A stretch of DNA of 34,715 bases from Rhodospirillaceae bacterium (GTDB lineage Bacteria; Pseudomonadota; Alphaproteobacteria; Bin65), in contig JAPOST010000028.1 of NCBI GenBank assembly GCA_026709535.1, forward strand, positions 1-34,715, given 5' to 3'. The notes below the pieces were generated by a model. The model ran no database searches, was not told the origin of the DNA, and saw nothing but the letters and a program-made list of their open reading frames with translations. This document shows, piece by piece, positions 15,992 through 24,782 of this stretch. The position numbers and the translations under genes are program-made. Position 1 is the stretch's first letter. Every line of letters begins with the position of its first letter.

Positions 15992-17455
15992 TCAGGCGCC
16001 GAACAGGAACACGGCACAGACGATGACGGCATAACTCGCAAGCGTAAAGAGGCCGTTCCATTTCCATGTCAGAATGGTTCCACGAATCCCGGTCGCACGG
16101 CCCAGAACCAGTGCCGAAGCGCCGAAGGGCGATCCAGTCAGGTTCAGGCACCAGCCCATGACGAAACAGAAGCCCAGCAACGTTGGATCCAGCATCAGAT
16201 CGGGAAGGCTGATCAGAAGCGAACCGAAGAAGGTCGCAACCAGAATGGGCGGTAACGCCAGATTTGATAGTAGCGGGACAATGGCTACGACCAGCAAGTA
16301 GAGTATTTCCGGTGGAAGTTTGTGCAATCGCAGGGCTTCTGCGGTCGACGCTGGATCCAGGATTCCGGCTAGCATCAGACCGCAATACCCGCCGGTCGCA
16401 AGCGTCAGCGCTTCCGGCATGCTGCGCGGAAGGAACACGCCGACCAATTCCGCCATCCGCGCGCGGAACGGGCGACCGCCGATAGACGCCGACCCTTGGG
16501 CCTGACACCATAGCCATCCGACGGAAACCAGCGGCGCGACGAGCATCAGGGCAATGATGACGATGACGCCTGTCGCGGCCACGACAGCGGTCGTCAAGAC
16601 AATCAAGGCCAGACACACCGTACCGAACCGGATCGCAGCGGCTTTCGGAAATACGACCGTTGCACTTGTGATGGCGACCCCCTCCCGCTCCAGCCGGCGA
16701 CGGGCTCGGCCGCCGACGATTCGGTCATTGATCCATCCGACGGGGAACAGTGCAACCGCGACGATGATCCCCATACCGGCCAAGGCCATCGGATCGGCTC
16801 CAACGACAACGATCGGAACGAGTGCTTGGGTCACGGTTGTCGGCGACCAGGCGATCATCCATGAAAACCCGCGGACCAGGGCAGATAACTGGCGTTCCTC
16901 TCGCACGGCGGCGGCAGAGGGCTCGGCAGCGCGCGTTACATCAACGCCGCGCTTGATCAGTGGGCCGAGCAAGCTGAGTGCACCGAAATTCAGGAGGACC
17001 CCCATGACGTGGCCCCCGCTGTGAATGGCGATATATCGGCGTCCGGGCGGCTGGCGGGTCAGAAACTCGCCGAGCGCCAAGACTGAAAATGACTGTCCGG
17101 CTCCGACGCGCAACAATGACAGCAATACCATGAACGCTGTAAGAAAGGCGGCGCGCTGCAGCGACGTTTCGATCAAGGCCGCCGCATCGTCGTGGTTGAC
17201 GATCGCGATCCCGGTGAGCAGAAGGCCAGCGGCCAGAAGACCTCGCTCGCGCCAGCCGATCATGCGCTGGCCGATCAGGAAGAACAGGACGAAACAGATG
17301 GAAGAAACCAGTGCTGCGGTTCGCCACTCCATAAAGCGATGGGCCAGAACAGCGAAGCACATCAGCAGAATGACGCCGCAGACCATGCTGTGAAGGACTC
17401 TGTCCAGCAGCGACTGGCCCGGTGATCCTTTCAGCGCTTTGTGCTTTGCATCCAT
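15992..17455 (-). CDS. Polytopic membrane protein, transporter-like
   Basis: 487 aa from ATG at 17455 (MDAKHKALKGSPG). The frame is open to 17644, but the extra residues are not membrane- or domain-like, and no strong ribosome-binding site marks any start. About 11-12 hydrophobic helices fill the protein. SWMIAWSPTTVTQALVPIVVV and the mirrored C-terminal MGWCLNLTGSPFGASALVLG recall the re-entrant SxxTxxxxP-type loops of ion-transporter superfamily carriers (CitMHS/ArsB/DASS-like). I infer a secondary transporter for an anion or organic acid. I do not recognise the exact family. It is convergent with hsp20 and divergent, after 166 bp, from the glycosyltransferase gene. Confidence 0.6.
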   Translation of the reverse strand: MDAKHKALKGSPGQSLLDRVLHSMVCGVILLMCFAVLAHRFMEWRTAALVSSICFVLFFLIGQRMIGWRERGLLAAGLLLTGIAIVNHDDAAALIETSLQRAAFLTAFMVLLSLLRVGAGQSFSVLALGEFLTRQPPGRRYIAIHSGGHVMGVLLNFGALSLLGPLIKRGVDVTRAAEPSAAAVREERQLSALVRGFSWMIAWSPTTVTQALVPIVVVGADPMALAGMGIIVAVALFPVGWINDRIVGGRARRRLEREGVAITSATVVFPKAAAIRFGTVCLALIVLTTAVVAATGVIVIIALMLVAPLVSVGWLWCQAQGSASIGGRPFRARMAELVGVFLPRSMPEALTLATGGYCGLMLAGILDPASTAEALRLHKLPPEILYLLVVAIVPLLSNLALPPILVATFFGSLLISLPDLMLDPTLLGFCFVMGWCLNLTGSPFGASALVLGRATGIRGTILTWKWNGLFTLASYAVIVCAVFLFGA

Positions 17456-17621
17456 GGTCTGTGGGTATGCGAATGACCGGCTGCCGGCGCAAGCCAGCGT
17501 GGCGCAGGCGCATGGCCGCACATTGGAGAGCATCACGGTCTGGAGCCGTTTCTGCCAGCCGCCTCCTTGGCATGCTGCGCTTGGCCGGCGCTCAAGAATT
17601 ATGGGATAGAGACGGCTTGCC

Positions 17622-19205
17622 ATGCATGGCCGCACGGCCGCCAAGGTGAATGAGCTGATCGTGATTGATTCGATTGCCAGAATAGTGAATCCGCCTTGGC
17701 GGATGTTGACCAGTACACGCGGCTATACTGTCTTCATCGTCGGCTATTTCGTTGCGGCGCTGCTGGTCCGATTCCTTCTGTATCCCGGGGCTTCCCAGGA
17801 CGATGCCGAACAACTGGTGTTCATGCAGACCTTGGCTGGGGGATACAATCCGGCTCAGCCACCCCTTTACACATGGCTGATCTGGGCATGCGCCCGGATT
17901 GTCGGTCCCAACCTGCTGGCCGTTCTGATCGTCAAGTATGCCTGCCTGACCGCCACATACCTTCTGATGGCCGCTGCGGCGCGGATCATCTTGCGCGACA
18001 TGCGCCTTGGCAACCTGGCAGGGCTAGGCCTGTTCGGCCTCTTGTGGCTGGGCTATGATGCGCTGTTCAACTACAGCAACACGATCGTCGAGACAACAGC
18101 GATTGCCGCCACACTGTATGCGCTGGCGCTGTTGGTCGGTGCTTCAGATCGACGACATTATCTGCTGCTCGGCGTTACAGTCGGCCTCGGTTTGCTGACC
18201 AAGTATGCCTATCTGCTGTTTCTGGTGCCCCTGCTGGCCAGCGCCCTGACCTTGCCGGTGTTTCGGGCGCGCCTGCTGGATCGCCGCCTTCTCCTTGCCG
18301 TGCTTCCGGTTGTCGTCCTGCTGTTGCCGCATGGAGTTTGGGCCATCATCGGTGACCTGAATCTGCAGAAGACCTACTCCGATCGCCTGCAGCAGCCAAC
18401 GCTGGGCTATGGCGAAGGGGTGCAGCGCGGTTTCATCAAGATGGCCAACGGCATTCTGGTGTTCCTGTCGCCATTGATCGTGATCGGCCCGTTGCTGCTG
18501 CCTGCGATATTCCGTCGGCGATTTTCACCGGAGACAGAACTGCGCCCATGGCGTCTGTTGTTGGAACGCTATCTGCTGGCGCTTGTTGCCATGCTTTCGG
18601 TCGCGATTGTGGCGCTGGGCATGGCGAACGTCCGAACGCACTACTTCTTTGTGCTGATTGCGGCCCCAATCTGGTTGATTCTGACAGGACGTCTCTCCAG
18701 ATCCCACCCGCTAAGATTCCGGGGTCTGGCCTTCATCCTGCTGTGCCTGGCGGTCGGATGGCTTGGTGCGCTTGTCGGTCGGTACTGGATCGATGTCACG
18801 ATGTCCCAGCCGCGCGTCTACTTCAATTTTCCCTACCCGGCTTTTGCCGCCGCCATTCGGGAGACAGGCTTCGAGCGCGGCACCATGATCGCTTTCGTCC
18901 AGCGTTACGACATCGCCGGAAACCTGCGAAACCAGTTCCCTGAAGCGCGAGTATACAGCCTGAAGTATCCCTGGTTCAAGGCGCCCTTGGCTCATCGGCG
19001 CGACGGGAAGTGCCTGCTTGTCTGGACCGGCCGGGCAGGAAAGCGAGGGGAAACTGCCGCCCGCCGCGCTGCGCTAAGCCGGTTCGGCGCCAGCATCCCG
19101 GCCAAGGCAAAAATCCACCAAAGCATCCTTCCTGTACCGCCGTCACGATCTTTGAAGATGACGTTGAACTGGATCGTCACTCCGGCCTCAGGCCGATGCC
19201 GCTGA
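17622..19205 (+). CDS. Glycosyltransferase family 39-like membrane protein (ArnT/PMT type)
   Basis: 527 aa from ATG 17622; an internal ATG at 17703 is the alternative. An N-terminal membrane helix (VFIVGYFVAALLVRFLLY) is followed by the periplasmic SQDDAEQLVF and QPPLYTW, the acidic pair and proline-containing loop characteristic of GT39/PMT_2 enzymes that use polyprenyl-phosphate-linked sugars. About ten further helices and a C-terminal soluble domain (from about residue 400) complete the usual layout. It probably glycosylates a lipid or cell-surface acceptor on the periplasmic face of the inner membrane. No glycan-synthesis neighbours are present, so the acceptor is unknown. The C-terminal ~40 residues are basic and low-complexity. 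Confidence 0.78.
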   Translation: MHGRTAAKVNELIVIDSIARIVNPPWRMLTSTRGYTVFIVGYFVAALLVRFLLYPGASQDDAEQLVFMQTLAGGYNPAQPPLYTWLIWACARIVGPNLLAVLIVKYACLTATYLLMAAAARIILRDMRLGNLAGLGLFGLLWLGYDALFNYSNTIVETTAIAATLYALALLVGASDRRHYLLLGVTVGLGLLTKYAYLLFLVPLLASALTLPVFRARLLDRRLLLAVLPVVVLLLPHGVWAIIGDLNLQKTYSDRLQQPTLGYGEGVQRGFIKMANGILVFLSPLIVIGPLLLPAIFRRRFSPETELRPWRLLLERYLLALVAMLSVAIVALGMANVRTHYFFVLIAAPIWLILTGRLSRSHPLRFRGLAFILLCLAVGWLGALVGRYWIDVTMSQPRVYFNFPYPAFAAAIRETGFERGTMIAFVQRYDIAGNLRNQFPEARVYSLKYPWFKAPLAHRRDGKCLLVWTGRAGKRGETAARRAALSRFGASIPAKAKIHQSILPVPPSRSLKMTLNWIVTPASGRCR

Positions 19206-19493
19206 CCGATCGAAAATCATCAGCGTCCTGACCGGACGGTCGGTCTCGGCCTTCATGGTATCGTCGCCATGAGCCGTTTCGGTGCTCTTGACGGTAGGCT
19301 GAAGTCTGGCTGAACAAACCAGGATCACGGGCTTGTTCACGTCACCCGAAGATCTGACACCCGTATGTCTGAGTCGTGTTTTCTGGTCTTTGCTGCTGCC
19401 GGGATGGTCGGGCGCGGTGTATCCTGACTTTCTGCGCGCCAAACGCATCGGCGGTCGCAGCCTTGTTCTGCGCAGCGCGAGGGAAAACCAGAT

Positions 19494-20222
19494 CTACAGG
19501 CCCAGTTGGCGCAGTCGCAGCACCCGCTGACGGCGGGCGAGCATACCGGCTTGGCTACGCAGGATCAGCACCGTCAGGAAATAGAACATGAAGCCGAGGA
19601 TCATCAGCAGCAGCGGCCAGAGCATCGCGGAATGTATCGATGGCCCAGACAGCTTCATGATACTGGCAGGCTGGTGCAGCGTGCTCCACCAATCGACCGA
19701 AAACTTGATGATCGGCAGGTTGACGACGCCCACGACGGCCAGCAAGGCAGCAGCGCGTGCACCGCGCTGTGGATCGTCGAAAGCCCGTGCCAGGGCGATA
19801 TGACCGAGGTAGAGGAAAAACAGCACCAGCACGGAGGTCAGGCGTGCATCCCAGACCCACCACGCACCCCACATGGGCTTGCCCCACAGCGCGCCGGTGG
19901 CGAGCGCCAGCGCCGTGAAGCAGGCACCGATTGGCGAGGCGGCCTGGGCAACGATGTCAGCCACTGCATGGCGCCAGATCAGGCTCGCGGCACTGCACGC
20001 TGCGATCACCAGATACGTGAACAGGGCCATCCAGGCCGACGGCACATGGACATACATGATTCGCACGCTTTCGCCCTGCTGGTAGTCGGCCGGCGAAAAT
20101 AGCAGACTCCAAGGCAGGCCGATGCCCAGGCAAAGGACCATGGCGGCAAAGCACCAGGGATACAGACCATTTGTCAGCCGCTGAAATCGGACCGGATTGG
20201 CGAAACCATGGATCATCGTCAC
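19494..20222 (-). CDS. ccmC: Haem exporter protein CcmC
   Basis: 242 aa from GTG 20222 or 240 aa from the in-frame ATG at 20216 (MIHGFANPVRF); the second is closer to family N-termini. Six membrane helices, the tryptophan-rich haem-handling loop WGKPMWGAWWVWD (about 111-123 from the ATG) and the flanking periplasmic histidines (YVHVPSAW and TLHQPAS) identify CcmC. It loads haem onto CcmE for covalent attachment to c-type cytochromes, such as CcoO and CcoP encoded further right. No ccmA, ccmB, ccmD or ccmE lies in the window, and the 288 bp downstream hold no CcmD-like membrane peptide. The IS1595-type element begins 78 bp upstream of the GTG and may have separated the gene from its original promoter or neighbours. 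Confidence 0.92.
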   Translation of the reverse strand: MTMIHGFANPVRFQRLTNGLYPWCFAAMVLCLGIGLPWSLLFSPADYQQGESVRIMYVHVPSAWMALFTYLVIAACSAASLIWRHAVADIVAQAASPIGACFTALALATGALWGKPMWGAWWVWDARLTSVLVLFFLYLGHIALARAFDDPQRGARAAALLAVVGVVNLPIIKFSVDWWSTLHQPASIMKLSGPSIHSAMLWPLLLMILGFMFYFLTVLILRSQAGMLARRQRVLRLRQLGL

Positions 20223-20292
20223 ATACTAGAATCAACGAGGCCCCAGACCATGACGGCCGTTTGTCGCCGCCAGGACGACAGGTGTTGGCTCC

Positions 20293-20300
20293 ATTTGTTT
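20293..20300. repeat. Left 8-bp target duplication of the IS1595-type element
   Basis: ATTTGTTT directly abuts the left inverted repeat. It matches ATTCGTTT at 24399-24406 beyond the right repeat in 7 of 8 positions. IS1595-family elements typically duplicate 8 bp. Confidence 0.65.
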
Positions 20301-20367
20301 GGCGCCATTATACATTACAAACCATGAGGCGTCATTCTAACGTCGCCACCTGCCAAGTGAGGGCGAT

Positions 20368-22740
20368 ATGGCGAAGACAGATGGCTGGAAAGGCTCTAGA
20401 CTAGAAAACCCGCAACCCGCAAGAAGCCCGAGGCCATGTCCGGGAAGAAGTATTCAACATTGCACTGGGTGAAGCGCTGCAAAGCGCAACAGCACAATGG
20501 CGGGCGGAACCGGGACTTTTACAAGTCGAACGGACTAGCGTTCTGTCGGGGCGCGGAAATTCCGGCAAACGCCCGGACGTTCTGATTGTCGATCCGCGCT
20601 CCCCGCCATCCGTGATCGAGTGTTCCTAGGACTCGGCGGACGCAGACAAGGACGCTATCGCCAGACTCGGCGCGACCGTCCGACACGGACGGCGCGAAAT
20701 CAAGACGGCCGTTTCCGTTCACATTCCGGCGGCGTTCCGGTCGAGCGAATCGGCAAGGGATGACTTGATCGCCGGGGCAGAGATTCGATTTGCGCTGTAC
20801 CAGAAAGCCGATGACGTGCACCGCCGCTGGCCGGCCGCCGGATTTATCGCGGGCGGGATTCAGGATCTGGCCGCACTGCTGTCCGCCGCGTCACTGCCGA
20901 AAGAGGAAATTGAGTGCACCTCCGACGATGTGGCGGTGCTGATAGACGAGGCGGCAGACGGTCTCGAAGCGCTGCCCGAAATGACGAAGCAGCAGATCGA
21001 CAGCCGGATCAATCGCGGGTCGATCCTGAAAAGCCTGAAAACGGCGATGGTGATTTGGCTGAATGCGTTGCTGACACAGCAACGGTTGCACGGCCAGAAC
21101 GTTGCCGATATTCCGTCGCTCGATTTCACGCGCCGAGCGCTGCCATTGCATTCCGAACAAATCGCGATATGGCGGCGGATACAGGCAGAGAATTGGCGCG
21201 CGATATTCGATCCTGCGATAGAGATTCTGGAGATTGCGGCAATTCCGAATTGCGCGCGACCGGGGAGGCGCTGGCAAACCTGACACGAGCCGTCGAGAAA
21301 ATCGAGGTGGCCGGTCTGGGACTGCATATCAATGTTGGGGCCGAGCTTTTCCCGAAGTTGAGCGAAGACCGCAAACAGGCCGCGGCCTTCTACACACAGG
21401 CGGCAACGGCGGAATTGCTCGCCACACTCACAATCCGGCGAAGCGACCTGTCGGCGGAGCAATGGGCGGATCGTTCCCTGTTTGCCGCTCGATCCCTTGC
21501 GGATATGGCCTGCGGGGCCGGGACGCTGCTACGGGCTGGCTATCGGCGCATACAGGCCATTCACGAGTCTTCGGGCGGCACGGTCGAAACCGTCGGCGAG
21601 CTGGACCGGCGCGCAATGGAGACCGGCCTTGTCGGGGCTGATGTCAGCCCAATCGCCGCGCATCTCACATCGGCGTCTCTGGCCGCCATAGGCCAGGGCG
21701 AATCGTATGGCGATACCCCGATCGTCGGCGGGGCGAACGACGCCACAGGGTCGCTTGAGTATTTCGAGGCGCGGGCGTTGCGGGACTTGTTCCACAACGT
21801 CGCCGGTCGCTCTGCAGGCAGCGGCGAACAAAACGAATTTTCGGTCGATATTCCCGATGACAGCGTTGACTGGATTTTGATGAATCCGCCCTACTCGCGA
21901 ACCCGCGGCGGCCAAAGCGCGTTCGATATTGCCGGTCTGCTTGAACGCGAACGGAAAGCATGTCAGCGCCGATGGGGGCGGCTTATCAGGAACCAGCCGG
22001 CCAACGCACGGGCCGGCATAGGCGCGTCGTTTCTGGCTCTGGCCCGAAAGAAGGTCCGACCGGGCGGCCGAATTGGATTCGTCCTGCCGCTGACTGCCAC
22101 GTTCGCCGATAGCTGGGCGGCGACAAGGTGCATGATCGAGCGGGATTTCACCGGCATAGCAGCCGTTGCCGTCGCCGCCGGGCAGGCACTGGGCAGAGAC
22201 GCGCTATCCGCCGACACCGGGATGGAGGAAATGATGTTGATCGCCACCCGGCGCACGGGACCGGCCAGGACAAATGAGCGGTCACCGGTGCACTGCGTAA
22301 CGCTGGCCGCCCCGGCCACAAGATCGGGCGAGGCCGGGGAGATCGCGCGGGCCATTGCCGGCGCGCTCAATCGGGTTGGCGGTGTCGGGGCGAGCCGCCC
22401 TGTCGTCGTGGGGGATACCGAAATCGGGCAGGTCTGCGTTTTCGACCCGGGCGGCGAAGGTGCGCCATGGGGGGCCGTTGGGCGTCATGCACGCTGGGCT
22501 TGCCGTTGCCGCGGACAATCTGGCGCACGGCCGGCTGGATTTCCTCGGCACATCCGTCGAATTGCCGACCGGCATGACAACGCTGGGCGAGATGTTCCGC
22601 GTCGGCCCGACGCACGATTTGATCGGCCACTTGCACGGCGGCGACGGCAGGGGCGCGTTTGAGCTTTTCCCGGTCACAGGAACGGCGGACGCCATCGGCA
22701 ACGACAGGTCGTTATGGGCCGCCTACAGCAAGGCGCGGCG
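20368..22740 (+). pseudogene. Nuclease-DNA adenine methyltransferase (Type IIG-like) pseudogene
   Basis: The likely start is ATG 20368 (MAKTDGWKGSRLENPQP) after AGTGAGGG, just inside the left repeat. A frameshift near 20420-20430 leads to EARGHVREEVFNIALGEAL, and KRPDVLIVDP then PSVIEC looks like a PD-(D/E)xK nuclease core without its Lys. TAG at 20627 interrupts it. A second shift at about 21235-21265 moves to the methyltransferase frame: motif I DMACGAGT (21502-21525), GADVSPIAAHL, and motif IV NPPY (21883-21894). A third shift, at or near the G run 22469-22474, leads to HGRLDFLGTSVELPTG ... RSLWAAYSK. Similarity fades at about 22740, where it meets the end of the opposite-strand ORF. At least four lesions make it non-functional. 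It was probably a self-modifying restriction enzyme carried as passenger. Confidence 0.75.
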
Positions 22741-23457
22741 CTATCGCCGACGCACAAGGGCGTGCATGTCGTCGGCGGCAAGTAGCCCGCGGAAAGCTTC
22801 GATGGGCATGTCGCTGTAAGGGAATGACACCACTTCTTCCGCTTTGATACTTGTCGGTTGGCCGTTCGGGTCGTAATGCACCGTGCCGTGCGCCGCGACA
22901 CGTTGGCGCCACATTTCGCGCATGGAATCGACCACATCATCAGGAACCGTGCACTTGACGGCGATATTCCATATCGGTTCGGAAATGATGAAGTATGGAT
23001 GCCCGCGAGCGCTAAGCGTATCGAGAGTGCCCTCGATAGTGCCGTATTCCGAAAACGGACCGGGGCGTCGAGGCATGACGTCCTGATCTGGCTGCAGGAT
23101 GTCCTTGCGGTCTTCGCCAGTCAAAAGCCTCGTCACGGGGACCGGTCTCGGGAAGCGATCAAGTCGCTCGCGAATGCGTGGAGGCGGCCGGCGAACGGTT
23201 TCCTGGATCGATGCCACCGTTTTGGCATCCACCGTGTCTGGAATGTCGGCGGCGATGAGCAGACTGCCCTCGGAAACCGAGATTTCCCAACGAACGGAAT
23301 CGGGATGGCCGCAAGATTCTTCGGAAAATTCACGCAGCAAATTGGTGAAGTCTTGGACGACACGCCGAAAATCGCGGTAGGGAACCTTCCCCGGACCGAG
23401 CTCCAAGGTAAGAATAGGAGATGGGGTGTCGTCGCTTGCCATGATCGCAACATCCAT
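22741..23457 (-). CDS. Uncharacterised protein carried inside the IS1595-type element
   Basis: 238 aa from ATG 23457, or 233 aa from ATG 23442 (MASDDTPSP); no strong ribosome-binding site favours either. I do not recognise a named family. Two parts are visible: an N-terminal half with an amphipathic YRDFRRVVQDFTNLLREF and SVSEGSLLIAADIP, and a C-terminal half with GTIEGTLDTLSARGHPYFII, a conserved-looking beta unit, followed by VAAHGTVHYDPNGQPTSIKA. It resembles beta-barrel domains seen in uncharacterised proteins of mobile or defence regions. It is cytoplasmic, with no membrane segment. It starts 15 bp after the transposase stop on the same strand, so it was probably read through from the transposase. 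It is the only gene of the element with an unbroken frame. Confidence 0.55.
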   Translation of the reverse strand: MDVAIMASDDTPSPILTLELGPGKVPYRDFRRVVQDFTNLLREFSEESCGHPDSVRWEISVSEGSLLIAADIPDTVDAKTVASIQETVRRPPPRIRERLDRFPRPVPVTRLLTGEDRKDILQPDQDVMPRRPGPFSEYGTIEGTLDTLSARGHPYFIISEPIWNIAVKCTVPDDVVDSMREMWRQRVAAHGTVHYDPNGQPTSIKAEEVVSFPYSDMPIEAFRGLLAADDMHALVRRR

Positions 23458-23471
23458 AAAGGCAGTCGAAA

Positions 23472-24331
23472 CTAACCCGAGGACGAGTCCCGGTAAAGCA
23501 ACCTGCGGCCAACTGCACCCTTCAGGACGATCACAGCCCGCGCCACGTCTTCTGGACCGTTGCCGATCCGGTTGTCGTAGCGGGACTCGAACCGGAATGC
23601 GTGGCGGTGCAGGCGGCGCTCGGAGCAATGCCGGCAGACGCCCTTCATGCCGCGCTTGAAGATGCTGAAACAGCCCTTGATGGTGTTGGTGCGCACCGGG
23701 CCGCGACCGTGCTCGCCCGCGCTGTGGCGGACATGCTCATGGCTGGCGAAGGCAGCGATGCTGCCCAGCATCGTCCGTGCAGACTGTGGCCTCCTTGGCG
23801 ATGTTGTCCAGCAGGGTCGGCGTGAACGTCCCGGCCTTCAGGTCGTCTGCCGCCATGGACCTGGCGCGGCCTGTCTCGCTCTTGTCCAGGCCGGTGAAAG
23901 TCTCGTCGACCTCCGCTTCGCCGCCGCCGGAACCGAAATTCACCGTGCCGTCGTCGCGCATTGCCGCGCGGATACGATGGCTCATGAGCCACGCGCTCTT
24001 GAGCGTGATGCCGAGCGTCCGATGAAGCTGATTGGCGCTGATACCCCCCTCGCTGCCGGTCATCAGGCAGATAGCCTATAGCCACAGGTGCAGGTCGATA
24101 TGGCTTTCCTCGAAGATCGTGCCGGTCCGCACGCCTTGCACTTCCTCAGGCCGTGGCGCTCCTTGCCTTCCGGGCGCTTCTTCGACGGCTTGCTCCGAAC
24201 ACCCTTCAACTCGTATGCCTCGCCGATCACGCCGCACTTGGGGCAAACCGGGCCGGCCGGCCACAACATCGCCTCGACATGGGCGAAGCCGCGGCTTCGT
24301 CGTGCATGTACGGGGCTGAAAGAACTGACAT
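23472..24331 (-). pseudogene. IS1595-family (ISXO2-like) transposase pseudogene
   Basis: Start ATG at 24331 (MSVLSAPYMHDEAAA) with GGGAG upstream. A frameshift then gives FAHVEAMLWPAGPVCPKCG, the zinc-ribbon beginning typical of IS1595 transposases. A further shift or deletion follows KCKAC, TAG replaces a Gln codon after HLWL, and intact text resumes with EGGISANQLHRTLGITLKSAW. The segment between VDETFTGLDK and ARSMAADDLK lacks the usual middle of the catalytic domain. CTDDA supplies the second Asp region, and another shift leads to NTIKGCFSIFKRGMKGV and KGAVGRRLLYR at the C-terminus. The normal protein is about 300 aa; this one cannot be translated as a whole. Confidence 0.85.
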
Positions 24332-24398
24332 GGGGCACTCCCGTTCCCGATGGTCAGCATAGGGGATTGCCCTTTAGTTTGTAAAGTATATTGGCGCC

Positions 24399-24406
24399 AT
24401 TCGTTT
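24399..24406. repeat. Right 8-bp target duplication of the IS1595-type element
   Basis: ATTCGTTT follows the right inverted repeat and matches the left copy (20293-20300) except at the fourth base. Confidence 0.65.
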
Positions 24407-24758
24407 CAGGATTTGTGATCCGGAAACGGGAGAGCGGTCAATACGCTTGCCGACTGTGAGCGGGTCGTATTGCAGTTCGCCTGAAAAGTACGCATGTCAG
24501 GCGAATACCTGATTGATCGAGGGGTTCCCTGGTTGCGGCCTCATTACGTCGTCTCACAGTTTTCCAAGGCGAGCCGAAAGCGAATTCGGTCTCGCGCGAC
24601 GGCAGGGCGTCAAAGCGACTTTTCGGCCCGGCCGGGTCATGCGCGACAGAGCGCTAGCTTCAAGATCAAACGAAGGTGCGCCGCTGCACCGTTGAAAATG
24701 TTCGTCGCGGCGCAATTATTCTGCTAACCCGGAAACGTTCGAGAGCGGGAAAGGGCTT
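24407..24758. other. Intergenic region between the element and the FNR gene
   Basis: About 350 bp with no supported gene; a plus-strand frame at 24494-24727 is arginine/serine-rich and has no family character. The promoter of the FNR-type gene should lie here. I found no obvious TTGAT-N4-ATCAA site in it. Confidence 0.4.
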
Positions 24759-24780
24759 TTAAGTGCGAATTAAGTGCGAA
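24759..24780. repeat. Exact 11-bp tandem repeat just before the FNR start
   Basis: TTAAGTGCGAA occurs twice in immediate succession (24759-24769 and 24770-24780), ending 2 bp before ATG 24783. The second copy supplies an in-frame GTG at 24774. It occupies the position where a ribosome-binding site would be expected, and none is visible. Confidence 0.7.
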
Positions 24781-24782
24781 AC

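Larger units (their letters stand above)
20301..24398. mobile_element. Decayed passenger-carrying IS1595-family element, 4098 bp
   Basis: Both tips begin GGCGCC. The left repeat at 20301-20322 (GGCGCCATTATACATTACAA then AC) and the reverse complement of 24377-24398 agree at 20 of 22 positions, and 8-bp near-identical direct repeats flank them. Inside, in order, are a nuclease-methyltransferase pseudogene (plus), an open uncharacterised ORF (minus) and a broken IS1595-family (ISXO2-domain) transposase (minus) reading inward from the right end. Passenger genes between transposase and far end are known for some IS1595 members. Because the transposase has frameshifts, a stop and deletions, the copy is immobile unless supplied in trans. 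Confidence 0.8.

Noticed and set aside
20223-20300. Promoter for ccmC in the short segment before the element
   Set aside because: No clear -35/-10 pair could be defended from the sequence.
20369-24331. Assembly or sequencing errors as the sole cause of the broken genes in the element
   Set aside because: Lesions include stop codons and missing internal segments in the transposase, not only single-base shifts at homopolymers, whereas genes outside the element are intact. One site (22469-22474) could still be an error.
24494-24727. Plus-strand 77-codon frame upstream of the FNR gene
   Set aside because: Basic, serine-rich, no ribosome-binding site and no recognisable motif.
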